NCBI GenBank assembly: GCA_002314445.1
Contig: DCFX01000078.1
Coordinates: forward strand, 1-52,258
Direction of reading: 5' to 3'
DNA: 52,258 nucleotides
Origin: Treponema sp. UBA1793
GTDB lineage: Bacteria > Spirochaetota > Spirochaetia > Treponematales > Treponemataceae
The position numbers were made by a program, and so were the translations under genes. Of this stretch, positions 35,003-43,652 are shown piece by piece. The notes beneath the pieces are model-generated. The model searched no databases and was not told where the DNA came from. It saw nothing but the letters and a program-made list of their open reading frames with translations. Numbering within the stretch: the stretch's first letter is position 1; each line of letters starts with the position of its first letter.

Positions 35003-35031
35003 AATGTAATGCACGATTTACCTGTTGTCAA
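35003..35031 (-). promoter_or_regulatory. Promoter of the HD-phosphohydrolase cassette
   Basis: Read on the minus strand: TTGACA (35026-35031), 17 bases, TACATT (35003-35008), with a perfect TATAAT a few bases further on (34998-35003). The -35 is consensus. It directs transcription into the small protein and HD genes, making the cassette self-contained. Confidence 0.65.
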
Positions 35032-35075
35032 TCATAGCTGGAAAAATCGTCAGCTGCTTTTCTGCATTATCCCGG

Positions 35076-35852
35076 TCAGATAAACTGTAGTTTTTTGAGC
35101 GCGTTGTAAATACCGTCGGCATGTATATCGCCGGTGACGAATTCTGCCGTCTGTTTTACGGAATCCGGGCTGCTGCCCATTGCGATACCATGCCCTGCAT
35201 ACGAGAGCATCGGCAGATCGTTTTCGCTGTCGCCGAACGCATATGAACTGTTCTTATCCATGTGCAGAAAATCGAGCAGACAATGCATGCCGCTTGCTTT
35301 TGAACAATTTTCCGGAACAATTTCGGTTAATCCGCCTCTGGCAATTACCGTAAAATGCTGCGCTATATCTCTGTTGAACCGTACGGCATTGCTTTCTGCT
35401 GTGTAGATGCAGGTAGCTTTCTGTACGCGTCTGTCAGGCTGTTCGTCCATTGCTGACTGGGGCGGATTCCGGTACTGTCGTATGGCTTTCTGCATCTCAG
35501 AAACGTGGCGGAATGCAGGATTAATGTACATATACTCAGGCCCTTCAAGAATCGGCTCCAGTCTGTATGTTCTGCAGCAGCCGGTAATGAGGGATATTTC
35601 TTCCGGCGAAAGGTATGTGTCGTACAGGTCGCGGTTCCGGTACACGATGTGCGTACCACAGCCGTAAACACCTCCATCGAAAGGAATGCCGTCAAGGCAG
35701 GGGACGTTCAGAAATCCTTTTGTCCGTCCTGTGCAGATGCAGAGCGTATGGCCCGCTTCGTGAAGCTGGTTGAGCGATTCTTTTGTACTTTCAGGAATAA
35801 TACAATTTTCGTCCCAGAGTGTGCCGTCGAGATCAAAGAAAAAAACAGACAT
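35076..35852 (-). CDS. Cof-type HAD hydrolase
   Basis: A 258-residue HAD-superfamily sugar-phosphate or nucleotide phosphatase of the Cof/IIB class. Motifs: FFFDLDGTLWDE, CICTGRT, the lysine in CSKASG and SYAFGDSENDLPML. The C2-type cap lies between motifs II and III. Substrate unknown. No Shine-Dalgarno sequence is visible; TATATTATATAT directly precedes the ATG, so translation may be leaderless. It lies just upstream (on the same strand) of the HD cassette promoter and is divergent from the LuxR gene. Confidence 0.9.
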   Translation of the reverse strand: MSVFFFDLDGTLWDENCIIPESTKESLNQLHEAGHTLCICTGRTKGFLNVPCLDGIPFDGGVYGCGTHIVYRNRDLYDTYLSPEEISLITGCCRTYRLEPILEGPEYMYINPAFRHVSEMQKAIRQYRNPPQSAMDEQPDRRVQKATCIYTAESNAVRFNRDIAQHFTVIARGGLTEIVPENCSKASGMHCLLDFLHMDKNSSYAFGDSENDLPMLSYAGHGIAMGSSPDSVKQTAEFVTGDIHADGIYNALKKLQFI

Positions 35853-35922
35853 ATATATAATATACCGAAACGGTGCACGGCGGGAAAGTCAAAACGTCCG
35901 GCTGTTCTGAGCGTACCTTAAA

Positions 35923-35950
35923 TTGTGTCTTTCCACGAAACACGATATAG
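35923..35950 (+). promoter_or_regulatory. Probable promoter giving a leaderless luxR-type mRNA
   Basis: TTGTGT (35923-35928), 16 bases, TATAGT (35945-35950). The start of transcription would fall at about 35957-35959, the A of the ATG. This removes the TTG at 35923 as a start. Confidence 0.45.
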
Positions 35951-35958
35951 TACAGAAC

Positions 35959-36834
35959 ATGTTCCTTTTTCTGGTTATCCTGCAGTTTATAACGGCTCTG
36001 TTCTGCTTTTCGGCCGGTATCGTTCTTTTTTTTATTTTTAGAAAAACGGGAAAAAAGTTCGTTCTGCACGGTTCGGAAATTCTCTTTTCTTTTTTTCTGC
36101 TTTCCCTGTCTGCTCTTTCCGGCCGTATTGCCGACATGATTGGGGCTGTTCCGCCGGTTTTTTATTTTGCAGTAAACTTTGTTTTTAGTCCGCTGTTTAT
36201 ACTTGGCCTGTCAGGATGTGTTTTTGACCTTGTATCCGTTCCTGAACACGCTCGTATCAGGCTTATTCTTGATTTTTATGGTGTCTTTTTTGTCTGTTTC
36301 TACGCGGTTGTGTGGTTTACCGGCAAGTTTGAAGAACTGAAACTTTTGCTGAATATCGTATGTATCTGGGGGCCGTGTGCGGCAGCGCTCATTTACACCG
36401 GAATCAGATGGAAGAAGTTCCGGAGCGGTTTATTTTATTCGGGACGGCTTCTTGCATTCTGGCTGGCTGTTGTGAATTTTACCTGCCTCACAGCAGGTTT
36501 GCTCTTTCATGCATTGGCGGATATCAGCCCGTATCTTTGCATGACGTCGTTTTCCCTGCTCATACTGGTGCTTATCTTTAAAAATTATTTTTCTCCCTTC
36601 CGTACTGATTCAAACAATTCCATACTCTCTCCCTCAGCCGCTTTCTGCAAAACGTATGGTATAACGTTACGCGAACGCGATATTATTTGTGCAGTTCTTG
36701 CAGGAAAGCAGAATAAGGATATAGCGCAGTCTCTCTTTATTTCCGTTAAAACAGTAGAATCACATCTTGGAAATATTTACCGGAAAACCGGTGCTGCAAA
36801 TCGTCTTGAACTATTCTCTCTTCTTAGCCAATAA
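35959..36834 (+). CDS. Seven-span membrane protein with LuxR-type DNA-binding domain
   Basis: A 291-residue protein. Seven hydrophobic segments fill residues about 1-210 (for example LFLVILQFITALFCFSAGIV and SFSLLILVLIFKNYF). The C-terminal 65 residues are a LuxR/GerE helix-turn-helix (LRERDIICAVLAGKQNKDIA, QSLFISVKTVESHLGNIYRK). It is thus a one-component, membrane-embedded regulator without a receiver domain; the signal is unknown. No Shine-Dalgarno sequence precedes the ATG. The next genes downstream, an outer-membrane protein and an S41-like lipoprotein, are natural candidate targets because they follow on the same strand and have their own gap. Confidence 0.88.
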   Translation: MFLFLVILQFITALFCFSAGIVLFFIFRKTGKKFVLHGSEILFSFFLLSLSALSGRIADMIGAVPPVFYFAVNFVFSPLFILGLSGCVFDLVSVPEHARIRLILDFYGVFFVCFYAVVWFTGKFEELKLLLNIVCIWGPCAAALIYTGIRWKKFRSGLFYSGRLLAFWLAVVNFTCLTAGLLFHALADISPYLCMTSFSLLILVLIFKNYFSPFRTDSNNSILSPSAAFCKTYGITLRERDIICAVLAGKQNKDIAQSLFISVKTVESHLGNIYRKTGAANRLELFSLLSQ

Positions 36835-37001
36835 ATACTTCCCGTTACATTCTGATACAGTAATCTCTGTTTTACAGCCGGTTTTTTCCTTTAAGGGTTT
36901 CCCCTGAGCCGCTTTTCTTTTCATTTTCAGTGGTACCCCCGATTTTTTGAGAACCCTCAATCAGATACACTTTCCCCGATTTTTACTATTGAGGAGGAAC
37001 A

Positions 37002-37868
37002 ATGAAATGTATTAAAAAAATTACGCTTGCTGCCGTGTCCTGTATATGCCTGTTCACTGTTGTGCAGAACACCGGTTATGCGGATGAAAAGAAAGCGTGG
37101 AATGCCGATGTTTCTTTTTCAGTCGGTTTGAACGAAGGCGGCTACAATGAACTGGCGTATTCTGATTGCGCTCAGTCTGTTTCAGCCGTTTCCTGGAATT
37201 TACAGGCAGACGTGACGAAAGACCGGTTTCTTCACAAACTGAAGATTCTGTTTTATTACGATAAGCCGGAATCGGTCCTGTCTGACACGGCTGTTTTGAA
37301 TCAGGATTATGATGCGCTTTCCGGTAAAATGTATTATGCCGTTTCCACCACGAGCGTGCAGGCGTACAGAGGTGCTGTCGAATACGGGTGTTTTTACTCA
37401 CTATGGGGAGGAAAACAGTTTCCGGGAAGCGTCGGCGGTGTAATCAGAAGTGATGCCTTTATCCAGCTGGCTCATTATCCTGTCGTTACGGCTGCTGTTT
37501 CTTTTTGTCCTGCCGTAACGCAAAGCTGGGTTCCCGACAAAGAAAATCGTATTTCCTGTACGTTGTCTTTCCCTGTCATAGGCTGGGCGCTCAGGCCGCC
37601 GTATGCAGGAGCAGACGGACTTATGATTGAATATGCGGAAAAAAGTCCGCTGAAGATACTCGGTATGGGAGGTTTTACAAGCCTTCACAACTATCAGTGT
37701 GTCAATTTTTCTGTCGACTGGACTCACCGGGTAAAGACGTGGCTGGCAGTACGGGCGGGAGCCGATTTTTATATGTCCCGCTTTACGGAACCGGAAGAAC
37801 GGCGTTCGGTGGAAATTAATTTTCGTGCCGGAATGGAATTCAGGTTCGGCAAAAACAGGAGAAGATAA
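37002..37868 (+). CDS. Predicted outer-membrane beta-barrel protein
   Basis: A 288-residue exported protein. A signal peptide is clear (KKITLAAVSCICLFTVVQNT, cleavage probably before DEKK). The rest is rich in alternating aromatic and polar residues typical of beta-strands (WNADVSFSVGLNEGGYNELA), ending in an aromatic terminus-like FRAGMEFRFG followed by a basic tail NRRR. I cannot assign a named family. GAGGAGGAA precedes the ATG. Its stop overlaps the start of the S41-like lipoprotein gene (TAATG), so the two probably work together at the outer membrane. Confidence 0.72.
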   Translation: MKCIKKITLAAVSCICLFTVVQNTGYADEKKAWNADVSFSVGLNEGGYNELAYSDCAQSVSAVSWNLQADVTKDRFLHKLKILFYYDKPESVLSDTAVLNQDYDALSGKMYYAVSTTSVQAYRGAVEYGCFYSLWGGKQFPGSVGGVIRSDAFIQLAHYPVVTAAVSFCPAVTQSWVPDKENRISCTLSFPVIGWALRPPYAGADGLMIEYAEKSPLKILGMGGFTSLHNYQCVNFSVDWTHRVKTWLAVRAGADFYMSRFTEPEERRSVEINFRAGMEFRFGKNRRR

Positions 37869-38914
37869 TGAAACGTACAATATTATACGGGCTGCTCAGC
37901 TGTATGCTGATTTTTTTTGTTTCGTCCTGCAGTTTTATCGGCGGGCAGGAAGATGATTATACTCCGACTATGCTTTTTAACAGTATGTGGGAGAATTACG
38001 ACAAAACGTATGCACTGTTCGATATTAAAAATATCGACTGGAATTCAGTTAAGACAAAGTATGCGCCGGAAATATCGGACGGCATGAGTTCGGCCGAACT
38101 TTTTGACGTCTGCGCGGACATGATATGCGAGCTTAATGACAGGCACGTCTATCTGGAGGCTCCGTTCGATTACTGCAATTCGGGGGGCCGTTTTGAGACG
38201 GTTGAGCCGTTTTCTCTGCAGACTGTCATTTCCAACTATCTTACTGATTCCGGGACAGCCGGCAGGGGAATGTTCACGTACGGCCGTTTAAAATCCGATA
38301 CGTCGACAGGCTATATTTATATAGCCGGATTTTCTTATGGAAAAACGACGCTTGAACAGACTCAGGACTGGACTTCTGATATCAACTCCGTACTGGAAAA
38401 ACTTTCGGACACCGACGCAATTATACTTGATATACGCGGCAACAGAGGCGGCCTTGCAGGAAATGTATCGTATCTTGCCTCGAAATTTGCATCAGAAGAA
38501 AAAGTGTATGCAGTTACCAGAACAAAAAACGGTTCCGGCAGTTCCGATTTTTCGGACCCTGTCGAACTTTCCGTAGAACCGGCAGACGGAACCAGGTATA
38601 CGAAAAAAGTGATTCTGGTGACGAACGGCCAGACAATATCCGGCGGCGAATATTTTGTTCTTGCATTAAGGACACAATCCCATGTCATCCAGACGGGAAG
38701 CACGACCGCAGGTGCCTTTTCCCTGTCACTTGAGCGGGTATTACCCAACGGATGGCGCTATTCAGTTTCCGTGCAGCAAGTAACTGATGCGGCGGGTGTC
38801 TGTTACGAAAATGCCGGCATCCGCCCGGACGACGCCGATTTTGTTGAAAACACGGCAGCTGGTGTTGCCTCCGGAACTGATACACAGTTTGAGTATGCTC
38901 TTTCCCTGAAGTAG
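37868..38914 (+). CDS. S41-family (tail-specific/tricorn-like) protease lipoprotein
   Basis: A 348-residue predicted lipoprotein. The signal peptide ends FFVSSCSF, with the lipid-bearing cysteine near residue 18. A helical N-terminal domain (LFDVCADMICELNDRHVYLE) is followed by the S41 core: AIILDIRGNRGGLAGN, VTNGQTISGGEYFVLALR with the expected nucleophile serine, and the glycine-rich TGSTTAGAFSLSLERVLPNG. No PDZ domain is evident. S41 proteins cleave or process extracytoplasmic proteins; the residue acting as base is not certain here. It is translationally coupled to the outer-membrane protein upstream. Confidence 0.86.
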   Translation: MKRTILYGLLSCMLIFFVSSCSFIGGQEDDYTPTMLFNSMWENYDKTYALFDIKNIDWNSVKTKYAPEISDGMSSAELFDVCADMICELNDRHVYLEAPFDYCNSGGRFETVEPFSLQTVISNYLTDSGTAGRGMFTYGRLKSDTSTGYIYIAGFSYGKTTLEQTQDWTSDINSVLEKLSDTDAIILDIRGNRGGLAGNVSYLASKFASEEKVYAVTRTKNGSGSSDFSDPVELSVEPADGTRYTKKVILVTNGQTISGGEYFVLALRTQSHVIQTGSTTAGAFSLSLERVLPNGWRYSVSVQQVTDAAGVCYENAGIRPDDADFVENTAAGVASGTDTQFEYALSLK

Positions 38915-38932
38915 CGCCGGATATGGTTCTGC

Positions 38933-39592
38933 CTACTGCGAATCCGTAAGCAGAATCTGTTCAAGCTCCGGTATGTCTGCTGCGATGTAGTCAGCACCTG
39001 CATCCCGGAGTTCAGCTTTGCTGCCGTAGCCGAATAGCACGCCGCACGATGCGATGCCGCATTCTTTTGCACCGATAATGTCGTGTTTTCTGTCCCCGGT
39101 CATAATTGCACGTGATTTGTCCCGGACGTGTGCCTTTTCAAGCACATATGCAATCACTTCGGACTTTTTGCTGCGCGATTCATCCATGTTGCTGCCGCAG
39201 ACGGCCACAAAAAATTTATCAAGGCCGAAATGATTAAGAATGCGTACCGAATATTCTTCCGGTTTTGACGTCGCAACAATAAGCACTTTTCCTTTTTCTT
39301 TGAGTGTGTGCAGCAGTTCCGGGATACCGTCGTATACTTTGTTTTCAAACAATCCCTTGTCCGCAAAGTACTCACGGTATTTCACGACAGCCTCAGCTGC
39401 CTTTTCCCGGCTGAAGCCGAATCCCTGCGAGAACGTATCCAGCAGCGGCGGACCGATATACTTGTATAACGACGTCCTGTCTGCAACCTCTATACCGTAG
39501 TATTTGAGCGCATACATGAGGGAATTTGTAATACCGGGTGCGGGATCGGTAAGCGTCCCGTCAAGGTCGAACAGCATAAAATCTTTTGACAT
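38933..39592 (-). CDS. HAD phosphatase, phosphoglycolate-phosphatase-like
   Basis: A 219-residue HAD hydrolase with motifs FMLFDLDGTLTD, LIVATSKP, KKSEVIAYV and IMTGDRKHDIIGAK, and a C1-type helical cap. It resembles Gph and pyrophosphatase PpaX-type enzymes. CAGGAA precedes the ATG. It starts 12 bases after the stop of the fused dehydratase-activase gene, so it is the last gene of that operon. The link of a phosphatase to a dehydratase-type system is not explained by known chemistry; it may be a housekeeping passenger. Confidence 0.88.
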   Translation of the reverse strand: MSKDFMLFDLDGTLTDPAPGITNSLMYALKYYGIEVADRTSLYKYIGPPLLDTFSQGFGFSREKAAEAVVKYREYFADKGLFENKVYDGIPELLHTLKEKGKVLIVATSKPEEYSVRILNHFGLDKFFVAVCGSNMDESRSKKSEVIAYVLEKAHVRDKSRAIMTGDRKHDIIGAKECGIASCGVLFGYGSKAELRDAGADYIAADIPELEQILLTDSQ

Positions 39593-39604
39593 ATATATTC
39601 CTGC

Positions 39605-41296
39605 TTAATTATCTCCGAGGGCAAACAGTGCCGCGCCAAGTGCTCCGCAGAGCTGCGCTTTGTCTGATATGTGCAGCCTGATTCCAAGCCGCAATTCAAG
39701 TGCATTAACAATTCCGCCGTTTTGTGCGACACCGCCCGTCATCATCCATTCGTTCTGTGTGTGAAGCCGTGATGCAAGCGACGCAACTTTTGCCGCAACG
39801 GATTTGTTTATGCCGTGTACGATGTCGTTCACGCTCTTGTTCTGTGCGACGAGCGATACGACTTCCGACTCGGCGAAGACTGTGCACATACTGCTTATGG
39901 TGATGTCTTCGGTGCAGTCCATGCCGAGTCTGCTTATTTCACTGAGCGACAGACCTAGCGCACGGGCCATTGCTTCTATAAAGCGGCCTGTCCCGGCGGC
40001 ACACTTATCGTTCATGACGAAATTTGCAACAGAACCGTCGTCGTTGAGCACTATCACTTTGCTGTCCTGGCCGCCTATGTCTATGACAGTCCGTACCGAT
40101 GGTTCAAGAAAGACGGCACCTTTTGCATGGCACGAAATTTCGGTAATACTTTCGTCGCCTGTTTTGATGTATTCGCGTCCGTATCCTGTCGTTACGACGT
40201 TCGCAATGTCGTCGCGGCTAAGGTACGCTTCATCGAGTGCAAGCTGAAGGCATTTCTGCGCACCTTTTTCCGCGCCCGCGCCTGTTGCGATAATCGACTG
40301 GGCAACGATATTCCTGCTGCGGTCAATGACGACAACATCGGTACTCGTTGAACCGCTGTCTATCCCGACAAAATATTTTTTTCCCGTCACATTTTTTCTG
40401 ACAGTAACCATCTTTCCCCTGATCGTTTCCGCGAATGCCTCAATACGTGTTGAAAGCTGGCCTTCGCTCTGTTTTGTAAAATCGCTTTCTATTTTAAGAA
40501 GCGGTATGTGTATTTTATTCCGTATGTCAGCATATTCCGCACCATAATAGTCGCAGAATTTAATCGTCAGATACATAATACCGCGTAGAGCCGGATCGTT
40601 CCACAACGCACTCCGGCCGGTATTGTCGTTCATGCGCTGGCACGGCAGCTGGCACAGAAGGGAGGATGCGTAGTCGTTCACAATACCGCTGAATTCTGCC
40701 GGATTACCGGCAGCGGGAGCGACATTTCTGTTGCCGGTACAGGTAAGATTGCGTACCGGCAATCCTGTATGGGTTTCAATATAGCGCTCCAGTTCCGTTC
40801 CGCTGTGTGCTCCGAGCAGACCGATATACCTTGTGCCGGTACACTGCCTGTCTGCATCCGGTGATGCTGCATCATCTTTATGCCTTCCATATGCAGTATC
40901 CGGAAAAGCGCTGATGAACTTTCTGCCGTCCCACGCCTTTTTGTTGTATGCCGCATATGCATCATACAAATGCAGGAGTTCTTCCGCGTAGTACATTCTG
41001 CTGCATGTTCCTGTTTCGTGGGGAAGATCAAGCAGGTACAGGAATCCGCATTTTCCGTTCGACTTGATGACGTCGTAACAGCGGCGTATTGTATCGCAGC
41101 AGTTGACAAGAACAAGTTCCGTTATGTTTCCGTTAAGGACTGCCTCAATAACAGATTTTCCGTAACCGCAGAGATTCGCATGTGCACATGAATCGGAACA
41201 GTCAAAGTTGTCGGAGAGTGCATCGAACACCCTGCATTCTTCTCCGAATCCCGCAAACATCTCAACCGGAGTGTACTTACAGACGTAATAAACCAT
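39605..41296 (-). CDS. Fused 2-hydroxyacyl-CoA-dehydratase-like domain and ATP-dependent activase
   Basis: A 563-residue fusion. Residues about 1-290 resemble a 2-hydroxyacyl-CoA dehydratase subunit (KYTPVEMFAGFGEE, with cysteines in SDSCAHANLCGYG and VLVNCCDT). Residues about 305-560 are a BadF/HgdC-type activase: VGIDSGSTSTDVVV (phosphate loop), VIDIGGQDSKV, NDKCAAGTGRFIE and ISSMCTVFAES, the two cysteines that bind the bridging [4Fe-4S] cluster, then TGGVAQNGGIV. The activase uses ATP to drive low-potential electron transfer. I start at ATG 41296 with GGAG upstream, three bases from the stop of the gene before. Fusing reductase and partner on one chain is unusual; the substrate is unknown. 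Confidence 0.88.
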   Translation of the reverse strand: MVYYVCKYTPVEMFAGFGEECRVFDALSDNFDCSDSCAHANLCGYGKSVIEAVLNGNITELVLVNCCDTIRRCYDVIKSNGKCGFLYLLDLPHETGTCSRMYYAEELLHLYDAYAAYNKKAWDGRKFISAFPDTAYGRHKDDAASPDADRQCTGTRYIGLLGAHSGTELERYIETHTGLPVRNLTCTGNRNVAPAAGNPAEFSGIVNDYASSLLCQLPCQRMNDNTGRSALWNDPALRGIMYLTIKFCDYYGAEYADIRNKIHIPLLKIESDFTKQSEGQLSTRIEAFAETIRGKMVTVRKNVTGKKYFVGIDSGSTSTDVVVIDRSRNIVAQSIIATGAGAEKGAQKCLQLALDEAYLSRDDIANVVTTGYGREYIKTGDESITEISCHAKGAVFLEPSVRTVIDIGGQDSKVIVLNDDGSVANFVMNDKCAAGTGRFIEAMARALGLSLSEISRLGMDCTEDITISSMCTVFAESEVVSLVAQNKSVNDIVHGINKSVAAKVASLASRLHTQNEWMMTGGVAQNGGIVNALELRLGIRLHISDKAQLCGALGAALFALGDN

Positions 41297-41297
41297 A

Positions 41298-42590
41298 CTA
41301 TCTCCGCACCGCCCATGGACAGGCGGTGTGCTGTTCAAGAAGCTCTATGAAAGCATCCATGCGTGTTGTAATCTGGCCTTCGCTCGTATTGCGCGGATCG
41401 CATGCATCTCCGTCGAGTACAAGAACCGGGTATCCTTCTGCTTCCAGTTCCCTTTTTACAATTGCAGCTCCACCGAGTGTAGCTTTGCAGCCCCAGTGGC
41501 AGAAATATACGATGCCGTCTGCATGAATCTGTGCCGCCTTCTGCAGTGCAGTTTCTATACGCCGTTCTATCGGGCCGTTAAAAGGTGAATAGACGAGCCG
41601 GCGGGCCATCGATTCATACGGGGTACCGGTGTCGACGGGAATAAGTGATTCATACGACATATCGCATGCCGTAATGTGTATGTCCGGGTTATTACTCAGC
41701 CGCCTGCCTATATGCGGCGAACGATACGGTATTGTATGCAGCCACAATATGTTGATTCCTTTTTTTGAGGGCTGCTTCTGTATTTCCGTGACCGCCATGT
41801 CCGTGTACTTTTCGGCTTCCTTTGTCCCCAGCAGCATATGAGAGATGAACGTCGCCTGAAGTTCCGCCGTAAGGTCGCCTGCAAGGTATTTGTCAGCAGA
41901 AAGGGTGAGCAGTCTGTCATAATTTGCTGCCGTCCGGGCCGTTCTTGCAACAGTTTCCCGGAGCATGTCGTCGGAAAGCGTACGGTGTTCCTGATCTTCT
42001 ATAAATCCGGTCATAGCCCGCAGCTGTCCGGCAACATACACTGCAGCTTCTTCGCTCTGTCGGTACGGTACGTCGATTTTAAAGTGCGGTACGGAAAAAG
42101 ATTCAGCAAGTTCCCGGAATGTAATCTGGTTTGCATCGCACGCGATGTTTGTGTGGATGATATAACGCGGTTTCGGCATAACGCCGAGCTGTGCGGCGCC
42201 TAAAAAGACTTTGTGATACGAGCACATTGTTTCGGGGATTCCGGTACTTTCCGCTTTTTCAAGAAATGCCTGCTGTGCGTGTGCCCCCGAAATATAACTC
42301 GAAAAGCTTTCAACGCCGAAACCGTTAAGCCCCATAGCAATAAGCGGTTCGCAGGGGACGAACAGGCTTACCATAACTGATTTTTCAGGGCAGGCGAGTG
42401 CTTTGATAATATTTTTTTCACAGATACATTTCAGGTACTGTTTTGAACGTGAAAGTGCGCGGATGCGGTGCACCTGCTTGTACCAGAGATCGAATGTAAA
42501 CGCAGCTTGCAGATATGCCCGGGAAAGTTTCGGGTGATGTATTGCAGTACAGCCGATATAATCGCCTATTTTGTCTAATGTAAGTAACAT
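41298..42590 (-). CDS. 2-hydroxyacyl-CoA dehydratase-family (HgdB/double-cubane-like) protein
   Basis: A 430-residue iron-sulfur protein of the HgdB/BcrC family. Candidate cluster cysteines are in VPCEPLIAMG, CSYHKVFLGA, IACDANQ and YFCHWGCKATLGG. The C-terminal LDGDACDPRNTSEGQITTRM is typical of this family. It would accept low-potential electrons from the activase encoded next. Family members dehydrate 2-hydroxyacyl-CoAs, reduce benzoyl-CoA, or carry a double-cubane cluster with small-molecule reductase activity; no CoA-transferase or fatty-acid gene nearby points to one of these. First gene of a three-gene operon; divergent from the macrodomain gene. Confidence 0.87.
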   Translation of the reverse strand: MLLTLDKIGDYIGCTAIHHPKLSRAYLQAAFTFDLWYKQVHRIRALSRSKQYLKCICEKNIIKALACPEKSVMVSLFVPCEPLIAMGLNGFGVESFSSYISGAHAQQAFLEKAESTGIPETMCSYHKVFLGAAQLGVMPKPRYIIHTNIACDANQITFRELAESFSVPHFKIDVPYRQSEEAAVYVAGQLRAMTGFIEDQEHRTLSDDMLRETVARTARTAANYDRLLTLSADKYLAGDLTAELQATFISHMLLGTKEAEKYTDMAVTEIQKQPSKKGINILWLHTIPYRSPHIGRRLSNNPDIHITACDMSYESLIPVDTGTPYESMARRLVYSPFNGPIERRIETALQKAAQIHADGIVYFCHWGCKATLGGAAIVKRELEAEGYPVLVLDGDACDPRNTSEGQITTRMDAFIELLEQHTACPWAVRR

Positions 42591-42619
42591 TTTTCTTTTT
42601 TTTCCGACAGGCTGTAATA

Positions 42620-42652
42620 ATTGTAATATAATAAATAATAGCGGATTACAAT
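42620..42652. promoter_or_regulatory. Inverted repeat in the dehydratase/macrodomain divergent gap
   Basis: ATTGTAAT (42620-42627) and ATTACAAT (42645-42652) are perfect inverted half-sites with 17 bases between them, in a 93-base AT-rich divergent gap. A dimeric regulator site or a shared control region is likely, but no regulator gene lies next to it. Confidence 0.4.
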
Positions 42653-42683
42653 TTTTTTTTCTATTGATTAACGGGGGAAAAAT

Positions 42684-43238
42684 ATGAATACATTATTATT
42701 TCCGAACGGTAACGAAATAGAAGTTGTTCAGGCTGATATTACGACTCTCTGCGTCGATGCAATCGCAAATGCAGCAAATTGTTCTCTGTTGGGCGGCGGC
42801 GGTGTTGACGGTGCTATTCACAAAGCTGCCGGCCCGGAGCTGCTTAAAGCTTGTATGCCGCTGCACGGCTGTGAGACCGGCGAAGCAAAAGTTACACCCG
42901 GATTCCGTCTGTTTTCAAAGTTTGTGATTCACACTCCTGGTCCCGTGTGGTTTGGCGGTACACGGGAAGAACCGGAACAATTAACCTGCTGTTATCGCAA
43001 CTGTCTTCGTCTGGCGGAAGAAAACGAATGCGAATCACTTGCATTTCCATCAATCAGTACCGGCGTATACGGATATCCCGTAGATGACGCAGCACGTATC
43101 GCAATCTCAACAATAACGGCTTTTATCGGGCCCTTTGCCGAAAAACCTAAATTTCTTCATACCGTCATTATGTGCTGCTTTGATGCTCATACAAAAGCGG
43201 CATACACACAAATGCTCGACGAAGTATCACGAATATGA
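42684..43238 (+). CDS. Macrodomain protein (O-acetyl-ADP-ribose deacetylase-like)
   Basis: A 184-residue single-domain macro protein. The ADP-ribose-binding motifs are present: VVQADITTLCVDAIANAANC, LLGGGGVDGAIHKAAGPELL and SLAFPSISTGVYGYPVDDAA. Such proteins hydrolyse O-acetyl-ADP-ribose or remove ADP-ribose from proteins and nucleic acids. GGGGGAAAAAT precedes the ATG. It ends 12 bases inside the 3' end of the opposing small gene. There is no ADP-ribosyltransferase in view. Confidence 0.92.
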   Translation: MNTLLFPNGNEIEVVQADITTLCVDAIANAANCSLLGGGGVDGAIHKAAGPELLKACMPLHGCETGEAKVTPGFRLFSKFVIHTPGPVWFGGTREEPEQLTCCYRNCLRLAEENECESLAFPSISTGVYGYPVDDAARIAISTITAFIGPFAEKPKFLHTVIMCCFDAHTKAAYTQMLDEVSRI

Positions 43239-43652
43239 CGACATAGTATTGAGTCTGTCTCCAAGAACAAGAAGCCTTTGTTTCAACTGTCGCACCTGAT
43301 CAAGGCTTGATACGATTTTTGACTCCATCCATGCATCTGCAAGCGCACCGTCAAACACAAAATCTGCAAAAGTTGAAAAACCGCCGAGCTGCATACGGTA
43401 ATCCGTGGGAATGTCTATATCCTTGAGTTCGTGCTGCAAATCGCGGAGTAAATCCGAAATCCGGTTCATACTATTACTCGCCGCCCCCAGCTGTGAATGC
43501 TTTATAAGGTCGGTAATAAGACCACCCCCGAGTAAATCGACGATTCCCCAGTTGCGTGCGCTCCTGAATTTGTCCTCTGCCTGATTGATAAGCGGCATGA
43601 GCTCCGTGAGAATATTACGGGCGTTGTTAATTTCTTTGAGACTGGTTTCCAT
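43227..43652 (-). CDS. Small helical protein of unknown function
   Basis: A 141-residue, mostly helical soluble protein that I cannot name. A conserved-looking core reads FRSARNWGIVDLLGGGLITD followed by KHSQLGAASNSM, flanked by helices at both ends. A longer frame to 43760 would add a hydrophobic N terminus, but ATG 43652 has GGGAG four bases upstream and the longer start has no good site. The 3' end overlaps the macrodomain gene tail to tail by 12 bases. Confidence 0.68.
   Translation of the reverse strand: METSLKEINNARNILTELMPLINQAEDKFRSARNWGIVDLLGGGLITDLIKHSQLGAASNSMNRISDLLRDLQHELKDIDIPTDYRMQLGGFSTFADFVFDGALADAWMESKIVSSLDQVRQLKQRLLVLGDRLNTMSSYS

Noticed and set aside
36947..36985. Direct repeat CCCCGATTTTT upstream of the outer-membrane protein gene
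   Set aside because: Only 11 bases and T-rich; too short to call a LuxR-type site without more examples.
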